From Capniomyces stellatus (lineage: Eukaryota > Kickxellomycota > Harpellomycetes > Harpellales > Legeriomycetaceae), in contig LUVW01000015.1 in assembly GCA_001661515.1 (NCBI GenBank), positions 900,822 through 964,821 on the forward strand: a DNA stretch of 64,000 nucleotides. The letters run 5' to 3'. Positions 11,638 to 19,844 of the stretch are shown piece after piece. The position numbers were made by a program, and so were the translations under genes. The stretch's first letter is position 1. Each line of letters starts with the position of its first letter. The notes beneath the pieces are model-generated. The model ran no database searches, was not told where the DNA came from, and was given only the letters and a program-made list of their open reading frames with translations.

Positions 11638-14556
11638 ATGTTGTCAAACTTATATAGAAGCACTGTAGTTGGCAGCAAGTATACACGGGCGTATATCAGG
11701 ATAGCAGGGTTTAACAGAACTATACCAAGCACAAAACAACCAGCAAGTACCAAACTTCAATGCAAAACAAAGCAGACAAATATAGGTCAGACAATTTTGC
11801 AAGCTCGTAATTACCACGATGAGGCGGCCTATGGCTACCGTATTACACCGGACTATGAACACACAATGTTTAACCAAGAGCAGCTGAAAAACAGGCAAGA
11901 GAACTCGAACCTCGTGAGGCTGGTTGATGCTTTTAGGGATTTTGGACACCGAGCCTCAAGGCTGGATCCGCTTGAAATAAGGCACAGACATACCTCAATC
12001 AACATTGAGCACGAGAGGTATGGGATTACAGATATGAGCAAGGTGGTGAAGCTGGATGGGATACTGCACATGAACAAGAGCGAGAACAACAAGGAGGCAA
12101 GGGAGTCGGCAACGATTGGGGAGATACTGGAGTACCTGAACAAGGTGTACACCGAAAAGACAGGATTTGAGTTCATGCACATACCAAGTGGAAGTATCCG
12201 TAAATGGCTTGCGCAATACATAGAAAGGGAGATGCCAGCGATTGAAGTGAGCGGAGAGCAGAGAGAAAGAATTTTCGAGCTGCTGAGTCATTCAGAGGTT
12301 TTTGACCACTTTATGCAAAAAAAGTACGGACAGGTCAAGAGATACGGGTTGGAGGGAGCGGAGAGCATGATGGTTGCGCTTGACCATTTGTTTAGATTGA
12401 GTTCACAGAACGGCGTTGATGACGTTGTGCTTTGCATGCCACATCGTGGGAGACTGAATCTGGCCACAACACTGCTCGAGTATCCACCAAGAGCGTTGTT
12501 CCACAAGCTACATGGCCACTCGGAGTTTCCAAAGGGCGTGGATGCGTCAGGGGACGTGTTGTCGCATGTGTTCAACGATCCTTACCTGGACTACAGCGGC
12601 GAAAGCAAGCTGCATGTGAGTCTACTTCCAAACCCATCGCATCTTGAGGCAGTCAACCCGGTTTCAATGGGTAAGGCTAGGGCAAAGCAGATGTACCTTT
12701 ACGACAACATATCAGACTCGAGCTGCCAGCTAGGAGACCGAGTTATGTCGGTTCAGCTTCACGGAGACGCAGCGTTTACAGGGCAAGGAGTGGTGACAGA
12801 GACTTTAGGGCTATCGAACCTGCCACACTTTGGAAGCGGAGGGTCGGTTCACTTGATTGTGAACAACCAAATTGGCTACACCACACCGGCACAAAACGCG
12901 AGATCAACAGTGTACACATCGGATGTGGGCAAGATGGTCAACGCACCGGTAATACACGTGAATGGTGATTACCCAGAAGAGGTGTTGAGGGCGGTGGAGG
13001 TGGCGTTTGCGTACAGAAACAAATTCAGAAAAGATGTGATTGTGGATCTGGTTACGTTCAGAAGGTGGGGCCACAACGAGCTTGACGAGCCATCGTTTAC
13101 CCAGCCACTGATGTACAACAAGATTAGAGCGCGTAAGAGTGTGCCAAAGATGTACGAGGAGCACTTGTTGAGTGCAGGAGTGAAGACGCAGGCTGAGATA
13201 GACAGCAGCAGAGCCAAGTGGTTCGACAGGTTTGAGAGCGAAAAGAAGTTGAGCGAGAGTTACTTGCCAGAGCTGGATGCGTTCAAGGGCAAATGGAGCG
13301 GTTTGAGAATTCCAAAGGGCAACAATATGATTCCAGAAACAGGAGTGGACAGGGCAAAGTTGATTGAAATTGGAGAGTACTCAGTAACGCCATCGCCAAG
13401 CGTCGAGGTGCATCCAAGACTGCAGAAGTTCCACATCCAGCCCAGGTTGGCAAAGCTGAAGAAGGGAAACGGCATTGACTGGGCGACAGCAGAGGCGCTG
13501 GCGTTTGGATCGTTGTTGGCAGAGGGCAGCGGGGTCAGAATCAGTGGGCAGGACGTTGGAAGAGGCACGTTTAGTCAGAGACACGCGATGTTTGTGTGTC
13601 AAAAAACCGAGTCGGTGGATGTGCCACTAAACAGGCTGCCGTACGAGGGAGCGGCAAAGATTGAGGTGGCAAACAGCCATTTGAGTGAATTTGCAGTCCT
13701 AGGCTTTGAATACGGGATATCGTGGGAGTCGCCAAACTCGCTGGTGATTTGGGAGGCACAGTTCGGTGATTTCAACAACACGGCGCAGGTCATCATCGAC
13801 ACGTACTTGGCAGGTGGAGAGACAAAGTGGGTGAGACAGTCGAGTCTGGTGATGTTGTTGCCTCACGGGTACGATGGCGCGGGGCCTGAGCACTCGTCAA
13901 GCAGGTACGAAAGGTTCTTGCAGCTGTGCGACGACCCATATGACATAAGCTCACCTGACACTGTGTTCAATCCAAACATGAACGTTGTGTTCCCAACAAC
14001 TCCTGCCCAGTACTTCCACGTGCTTAGGCGCCAGCTCAAAAGAGACTTCAGACGTCCACTGATCATTGTGGGGCCAAAAACGTTGTTGAGACTTTCGTCT
14101 GCAACTTCGACTTTGGATGACATGGCCGAGGGCACACGGTTCAAGCCTGTTCTCGACGACCCAGCAACCCTCACAAAGGAAGATAAGGTCACCAGAGTCG
14201 TTTTGCTGTCCGGAAAACTTTATTATGATCTCGCTGCTGAAAAACTGAAACGCGAGGCTGGCGACAAGGTTGCGCTTGTCAGAATCGAGGAGCTTTGTCC
14301 TTTCCCCAAGGCAGAACTTATCAACGTCATCAACAAGTACAAAAACGCCACTGAGTTTGTCTATTGCCAGGAAGAAACCCAAAACGCTGGTGGATTTACA
14401 CATTTGCACCCAAGATTAAACCAGATTTTGGCTAGCAAGGCCAAGACAATCAGATATATTGGCCGAGGCCCACTCGCCGCTCCAGTTACAGGAATTTCTT
14501 CCGTTTACAAAGCTGAACAGAAATACATTCTCGACTCTGTTTTTGCTGACTTGTAA
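11638..14556 (+). CDS. DHTKD1: 2-oxoadipate dehydrogenase E1 (DHTKD1-like), mitochondrial
   Basis: A single-exon gene of 972 residues. It is a thiamine-diphosphate-dependent 2-oxo acid dehydrogenase E1: MPHRGRLN (about residue 267), the ThDP/Mg site GDAAF through VNNQIGYTT (about 376-418), and transketolase-type GQDVGRGTFSQRH (about 637-649). Assignment to DHTKD1 rather than OGDH rests on the short N-terminus beginning AYGYR without the OGDH lipoyl-partner segment, and on NQIGYTTPAQNARSTVYTSD, which resembles DHTKD1 (OGDH has GFTTDPRMARSSPYPTD). Residues 1-58 are basic and Ser/Thr-rich without acidic residues, a mitochondrial presequence. Family role: oxidative decarboxylation of 2-oxoadipate to glutaryl-CoA in Lys/Trp breakdown, with E2 and E3 subunits shared with the OGDH complex. 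Length matches the family (human 919). OGDH remains a less likely alternative. Confidence 0.9.
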   Translation: MLSNLYRSTVVGSKYTRAYIRIAGFNRTIPSTKQPASTKLQCKTKQTNIGQTILQARNYHDEAAYGYRITPDYEHTMFNQEQLKNRQENSNLVRLVDAFRDFGHRASRLDPLEIRHRHTSINIEHERYGITDMSKVVKLDGILHMNKSENNKEARESATIGEILEYLNKVYTEKTGFEFMHIPSGSIRKWLAQYIEREMPAIEVSGEQRERIFELLSHSEVFDHFMQKKYGQVKRYGLEGAESMMVALDHLFRLSSQNGVDDVVLCMPHRGRLNLATTLLEYPPRALFHKLHGHSEFPKGVDASGDVLSHVFNDPYLDYSGESKLHVSLLPNPSHLEAVNPVSMGKARAKQMYLYDNISDSSCQLGDRVMSVQLHGDAAFTGQGVVTETLGLSNLPHFGSGGSVHLIVNNQIGYTTPAQNARSTVYTSDVGKMVNAPVIHVNGDYPEEVLRAVEVAFAYRNKFRKDVIVDLVTFRRWGHNELDEPSFTQPLMYNKIRARKSVPKMYEEHLLSAGVKTQAEIDSSRAKWFDRFESEKKLSESYLPELDAFKGKWSGLRIPKGNNMIPETGVDRAKLIEIGEYSVTPSPSVEVHPRLQKFHIQPRLAKLKKGNGIDWATAEALAFGSLLAEGSGVRISGQDVGRGTFSQRHAMFVCQKTESVDVPLNRLPYEGAAKIEVANSHLSEFAVLGFEYGISWESPNSLVIWEAQFGDFNNTAQVIIDTYLAGGETKWVRQSSLVMLLPHGYDGAGPEHSSSRYERFLQLCDDPYDISSPDTVFNPNMNVVFPTTPAQYFHVLRRQLKRDFRRPLIIVGPKTLLRLSSATSTLDDMAEGTRFKPVLDDPATLTKEDKVTRVVLLSGKLYYDLAAEKLKREAGDKVALVRIEELCPFPKAELINVINKYKNATEFVYCQEETQNAGGFTHLHPRLNQILASKAKTIRYIGRGPLAAPVTGISSVYKAEQKYILDSVFADL

Positions 14557-14807
14557 TTCCTGAACCACCTTCCCAATTTTATTATTTCATCAATTTTAAA
14601 TATATATATATATTACTTTCTACTCTTTAATTTGGTTTCTGTTTTGTTTGCTTTGATTATATATAAATATAGCTTTGTGAATAAAAAAATAAATATCAAA
14701 AACAATAAAGTTAAAAAGTAAAAACATGTTAATATATAATATTATAAAAAGAAAAAAAAAAGATAATTCAAAAACTCAAATTAAATACTAGTAATAATAT
14801 AAAGAAA

Positions 14808-17800
14808 CTAATGAGAATATGGCGGTGGTGTGTCCTCGTGAGCATTACTTGGTTGAGGCAGAGTGCCGGGGCTAGGACTGACGGCAAATCCGATATTGGG
14901 GTTTGATGGAGCATTCACCCTGTTGTTTCCAGAACCAATCAATGAAGCCCGGTCGTTGGGATTGGTGGGCAATACTGGGCTATAAACGGGCATGCTGTTT
15001 TGTCTGACTGGGTAGCTCGGTCCTGTTGGCGTTGGTATTTGCACAGCTGGTTCTGAGCCAAGTGGCGCTGGGAACGCAAACTGTGCAGTGTTGCCAAACG
15101 GACTGTTGACACCTGTAATGTCTGCATTCAGCGCTGGAATGTCGATTCTGTACGGAGCTGTCGAATTGTAGCTGCCCAAGTTTGTCTCTGCGTGAATGTT
15201 TGCTATCAGTCCCAAAACCGTGCCTGAAGTGTTCGATGGTGACAGGTAGCTTTCGTTATACCCTCTGTCCTCCTCAATAGTCAAAAACGATCTTCTTGCC
15301 AGCAGCTTACGGTTACCGTCAGGAGGAATGCTGCCATCCACATCCTTCTCAAACACCTTGTACAGCTTCTCCAGCGTGCTCTGGTCAAACGAAACCTTCT
15401 TCCCCGACATGTACAGCCCCTTCATCACCAGTCTGTCTGGCGGAATATCCACCATTGACGCGCTGGTCACCTGGATCATCATTCTGTAGTCACTATGCGC
15501 ATTTGCATCCCAGTCGTTCCCAGGAATAACGTTCGCCGAAGCTACGAATCTTGACGCCCCACACACATTCACGTGTCCTGACAAAAACGAAATCCTGCAC
15601 CTCTTCCGCGTATACGCCACTCTTTGGAGCTGGCCCACAAAGTACCCACGTTCCGGCAGCCTCGACTGCGACGTCCAAAGCGAGTTCATCCTCACCAGCG
15701 CCTTGTTCTCCCCCAAAACATCCACTTCTCCTATCGATGCTGCCGACTGAAGCATGCTTGGGCTGCTGGTACCTCCAGTCTGCTGTGCCTGTTGGTTGTG
15801 CTGGTCCTTGTGCCCGCCTGGCTTAAACATGTTCGACGCGTAGCCTATCAGGTTTGTCAGCCCAACTGTCTTTGCCCCAGAAATCACGTTTTCCAAATAC
15901 ATCGAGTGCGGGTAGATAACTGGAACCGGCGATGCTACCACCAGCTGCTGAACCTGGTTTCCCACTCTGTTCTCCAGCGCTCTAAACACATCCTCATATG
16001 CGTAAGGTGGCAGTACTTCCTTTGAGTTTCTCCCTGTAAACAAGTCCATTCCAACCACCGACACAAATGGACCCAGCTGTCTTATCCAATGCATGCCTGT
16101 CGCCGAGCAAAACACATTATCCTCAACCTTGTTTGTAACCACACTTTCATATGTCACGTGGGCCTGGAACAAACACCAATAGTTGCGCGCCACCGAAACC
16201 ACGCCCTTGTACGTCGGCGTGCTCATCAACGCGTCGCTATATGTCCCAAACCCTTTAAACACGTCTCTTTCTCCTAAACAAAACATGTACGGAATAATCG
16301 GCAGCGCATCCGCTATTCCTCTCTCCCTGTTATGCACATTGTACATTGTGTTTGCTGGCTTAAACCACTTCTTTATGTACCTGTTGAAGTACCATCGCGA
16401 CACTGCATTCTTCATCTCCTCAGTGAACACGACCCCCGCGCGCACATCCTTAGCCAACTTTCGGCTCCCCGACGTCACCAACGGACTCACAAATTCCGAC
16501 AGTGGATTCTGCCGACTGTTCATTGTGGTTGCAGATGGCACTCCGCTCGGATTGCTGCTACCACTACTCCCACCGCCTTGGTGCTGCTGCTGTTGCTGCT
16601 GCTGTTGGTATTGTTGTTGGTGTTGTTGTTGGTACTGATCATGCCGCGGTCCTTGAACCCCTAATTCCTCCCAAATCGTGTCTCCATATATTTGTCCCCC
16701 AAGCCCAATCATCACATGGAATGGAAGCTGCTCGTGCTTTCCTATCAGGTCCGACCACATTCTCGAATCGGTGGCATAGCTTTTCTGCTGCTCAGTCACT
16801 CCGTGTGAAAAGTCGTTTCCGCTTACCACGCACCATCTCCACGGCGTGTTTTGTGACGGCAAAACAAACTGGTAAATATCCGAGCTTAGTCCCAACACAT
16901 TCTCGTTATAAACTACCTGGTATGTCACCTGTGCCTCCGACGTCTCTGCCAACTTGGCTCTGATCTTTGCCTTCCAGAATATGTGCCCATTAATCTCATC
17001 TCTGAACAACATCTCACACCTCAGTCTTTCCGCTCTCTCAGCAATCCCTGCGTCCATCACATTCATCCAAATCAACACCTCCGGCACAATTCCTACATGC
17101 TGCGAACTCAATCCAACGCTTGGTCCCGCCACTCCTGCAGGCCCCCTACTGTCCCTTGCTAAAATGTTAGTCAACAGCAGAACGCTTCCAACCCATTCGT
17201 GTGTAATCGCATCCGTGTTAATATACTGCAACACTGGCCCAAAAAGCTTTCTTTCCCCATTACTCTGCATAACAGTCGAACTTTGATTCTCCATGTATGG
17301 GCTTGCGTACGGGTTAGCAGCTGGTGACCCTTGCTGCACAGGGTTACTACCTGACGTTGTATACCCTGCCTCGCTAGCTTTTGAATAAGTCGCACTACCT
17401 GATGCCCCCCCAACCGACATCGCTGCCACTCCAACCGCTAAAGTTCCCACCCCAACTCCTCCCTGAGTCTGCGGCTGACTAGCATTTATGTTTTGTATAT
17501 CAAATGGGTTTGAACTCGCATAAGCTTTCTCACTTTTCCTCTCTGGTGCTTGTGGCGCCTCCCCAAAATTGCCGACTACCAACGGATTCTGAGATTCAGT
17601 TTGTGCTGATGCACTAGCTGCTGGTGCTCCACCCCCATAACCAGAACCATACCCTGTTGCTGGCGCACTAGCTGTTGGCGTGGTAGCTGCTGGCGCTCCA
17701 CTCTCATAACCAGTGCCATATCCTGTTGCTGGCGTGGTAGCTGCTGGCGCTCCACTCTCATAACCAGCACCATATCCTGTTGCTGGTGTGTTTGGTGCTG

Positions 17801-18728
17801 GTGTCGTAGCTGCTGGCGCTCCACTCCCATAACCAGCACCATACCCTGTTGCTGGCGCACTAGCTGCTGGCGTGGTAGCTGCTGGCGTGGTAGCTGCTGG
17901 CGCTCCACTCTCATAACCAGCACCATATCCTGTTGCTGGTGTGTTTGGTGCTGGTGTCGTAGCTGCTGGCGCTCCACTCCCATAACCAGCACCATACCCT
18001 GTTGCTGGCGCACTAGCTGCTGGCGTGGTAGCTGCTGGCGTGGTAGCTGCTGGCGCTCCACTCTCATAACCAGTGCCATATCCTGTTGCTGGTGTGGTGG
18101 CTGCTGGTGCTCCACTCCCATAACCAGAACCATACCCTGTTGCTGGTGTATTTGGTGTTGGTGCACTAGCTGCTGGTGCTCCACCCCCATAACCAGAACC
18201 ATACCCTGTTGCTGGCGCACTAGCTGCTGGCGTGGTAGCTGCTGGCGCTCCACTCCCATAACCAGTGCCATATCCTGTTGCTGGTGTGGTGGCTGCTGGT
18301 GCTCCACTCCCATAACCAGAACCATACCCTGTTGCTGGTGTATTTGGTGTTGGTGCACTAGCTGCTGGTGCTCCACCCCCATAACCAGAACCATACCCTG
18401 TTGCTGGCGCACTAGCTGCTGGCGTGGTAGCTGCTGGCGCTCCACTCCCATAACCAGTGCCATATCCTGTTGCTGGTGTGGTGGCTGCTGGTGCTCCACT
18501 CCCATAACCAGAACCATACCCTGTTGCTGGTGTGGTAGTTGCCGGTGCATTAGTTGTTGGCACTGCGCCTGAATTTCCTGTGTTGTAAGAATTGGAGATT
18601 GCGCTGTTCTGGGGGGATGTTTCTCCATGGCCAGATGTATATCCTTCTTCAAATGGATTTGTGTTTCTACCTAGATTGGGATATTGCTCGGCAGTTTTGC
18701 CATTAGTTTCGTGGTTATTCGAGCTCAT
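14808..18728 (-). CDS. PhoD-like phosphatase-fold protein with degenerate active site and Gly/Tyr/Pro repeats
   Basis: One exon, 1306 residues. Residues 1-66 are polar with an NPF motif (NTNPFEEG); 67-375 form a PATGYG repeat array; a second NPF (SNPFDIQ) follows near 410. From about 480 to 1110 the protein aligns with fungal PhoD-like metallophosphatases: VVSGNDFSHGV, GLGGQIYGD (about 676), GERDVFKGFGTY (about 818), VVASPVPVIYP (about 925) and LSGHVNVCGASRF (about 1051). A polyglutamine tract sits near 693-715. Relative to the family motifs GGDQIY, DDHD..DGFG and SGDVH, metal-ligand positions are changed (GGQ, GERD, GHVN), so it is probably catalytically inactive. The tail is Pro/Ser/Asn-rich and ends PPPYSH, a PPxY motif of the kind bound by WW-domain ubiquitin ligases. 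Inferred role: scaffold or adaptor. Confidence 0.85.
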   Translation of the reverse strand: MSSNNHETNGKTAEQYPNLGRNTNPFEEGYTSGHGETSPQNSAISNSYNTGNSGAVPTTNAPATTTPATGYGSGYGSGAPAATTPATGYGTGYGSGAPAATTPAASAPATGYGSGYGGGAPAASAPTPNTPATGYGSGYGSGAPAATTPATGYGTGYGSGAPAATTPAASAPATGYGSGYGGGAPAASAPTPNTPATGYGSGYGSGAPAATTPATGYGTGYESGAPAATTPAATTPAASAPATGYGAGYGSGAPAATTPAPNTPATGYGAGYESGAPAATTPAATTPAASAPATGYGAGYGSGAPAATTPAPNTPATGYGAGYESGAPAATTPATGYGTGYESGAPAATTPTASAPATGYGSGYGGGAPAASASAQTESQNPLVVGNFGEAPQAPERKSEKAYASSNPFDIQNINASQPQTQGGVGVGTLAVGVAAMSVGGASGSATYSKASEAGYTTSGSNPVQQGSPAANPYASPYMENQSSTVMQSNGERKLFGPVLQYINTDAITHEWVGSVLLLTNILARDSRGPAGVAGPSVGLSSQHVGIVPEVLIWMNVMDAGIAERAERLRCEMLFRDEINGHIFWKAKIRAKLAETSEAQVTYQVVYNENVLGLSSDIYQFVLPSQNTPWRWCVVSGNDFSHGVTEQQKSYATDSRMWSDLIGKHEQLPFHVMIGLGGQIYGDTIWEELGVQGPRHDQYQQQHQQQYQQQQQQQQHQGGGSSGSSNPSGVPSATTMNSRQNPLSEFVSPLVTSGSRKLAKDVRAGVVFTEEMKNAVSRWYFNRYIKKWFKPANTMYNVHNRERGIADALPIIPYMFCLGERDVFKGFGTYSDALMSTPTYKGVVSVARNYWCLFQAHVTYESVVTNKVEDNVFCSATGMHWIRQLGPFVSVVGMDLFTGRNSKEVLPPYAYEDVFRALENRVGNQVQQLVVASPVPVIYPHSMYLENVISGAKTVGLTNLIGYASNMFKPGGHKDQHNQQAQQTGGTSSPSMLQSAASIGEVDVLGENKALVRMNSLWTSQSRLPERGYFVGQLQRVAYTRKRCRISFLSGHVNVCGASRFVASANVIPGNDWDANAHSDYRMMIQVTSASMVDIPPDRLVMKGLYMSGKKVSFDQSTLEKLYKVFEKDVDGSIPPDGNRKLLARRSFLTIEEDRGYNESYLSPSNTSGTVLGLIANIHAETNLGSYNSTAPYRIDIPALNADITGVNSPFGNTAQFAFPAPLGSEPAVQIPTPTGPSYPVRQNSMPVYSPVLPTNPNDRASLIGSGNNRVNAPSNPNIGFAVSPSPGTLPQPSNAHEDTPPPYSH
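17604..18530 (-). repeat. PATGYG repeat array (14 units) in the PhoD-like gene
   Basis: Fourteen units of 18, 23 or 28 residues, each starting PATGYG and continuing with GYGSG, GYGGG or GYESG then APAATT-type spacers. The first three units (64 residues, 192 bp) recur as units 4-6, a higher-order duplication, and units 8-11 are two copies of a 51-residue pair. Because the codons repeat too, a second minus frame stays open for 358 codons (17576-18652) as a shadow. Confidence 0.95.
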
Positions 18729-19844
18729 TGTGGATTTAGTACTCTGCTTTACTGATAAAACAAGTTAGACTATAATGTTGTGTGTTGTGGGCAGTATTAC
18801 TAGAGCTAGCTTTACGACTGCTATAATACAAAAAAAAATGCTAATAATTGGATGTCTACTTTATTCACCTGATGGTTGAATTCTAATCGATTCTGTTCTG
18901 CTTTGACCAGCTCTGTTATTTGACTTTATAGTATGTATATTGTTGAAAAACAAAAGAAAAAAAATCAGACTTTCTACAACTGTAAAGAGCCTTTATATAG
19001 CTAGCTTTTGGTATTTGAGTATTTGCTTTATAAGAGTATTAAAACGTACAATTATGGCTTTGTTGTTTTTGCTTCACTTAATTACAAGTTTTAATAGTCT
19101 TGGTTTCAGTCTCGACGAAATTATATGAACTTGGTTGATTGTTTTTTAGCCTTGGGTTTTAGTGATTTAAATCTTCGCACTTTACAAAAAGCCAAGCATT
19201 TTTCTGGGAATTAATTTAACCTCGACTTTGCCATCTAAACAGGGGAGGTTCTTGGTGTGGTCGACTGGCACAGCCGTTTGAAGCGATAGCCGAGCCTCAA
19301 GCGTAAAGCGATGTTTGCTAATGCAAAAGTACTACTAATAACAGCACACTCAGACCACTGTGTTGCGTTTATGTCGGTTTGAAAGCTGCTTGCCACGCTG
19401 TTTCTGCTTCCCTGGGTGTAAACCAAGTTTTAAAAGCCAAGCCTACCTCTAAACAAGCGAATAAAACTATATTTCGCAAGTTAATCGACTTGTTTTGTGC
19501 ATGAATTAGAGGGCCTATCAATAAACTGATCGACTTTTTTTTTCATTTGCTGGTTTAGACCTTGGCGAATAATAACTGCTATTAATAGACTTTGATTCCA
19601 AGTTAGGCCGTATTTTAGGTTAATAATTCGTTTCTATTGTCAACACTTACTACGTTTGAGCCTTTAGGTCAACTTAGACGTCTGAATACAAGCTGGATTT
19701 GTTCTACCCAAACGCTATTGAATACTTCATACAGCGTTATTACCAACCTCAATTCGTTTTCGCGCTTTAACATTCTTTGCAATTAAAATACAATATCATA
19801 ATTATAAAAGTTACGAATTAAGAGAAAAAAAAGGCATTAACGAA
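18729..19844. other. Intergenic between divergent genes
   Basis: No gene is supported. Promoter region shared by the PhoD-like gene (minus) and the PPPDE gene (plus). About 19230-19440 is clearly richer in G+C than its flanks and holds a 63-codon minus ORF (19235-19426) without an ATG; I cannot assign it. Confidence 0.5.

Noticed and set aside
17576..18652. 358-codon minus ORF rich in Gln/His/Val/Met as a gene
   Set aside because: Created by codon periodicity of the PATGYG array; the other frame continues into a PhoD-like domain.
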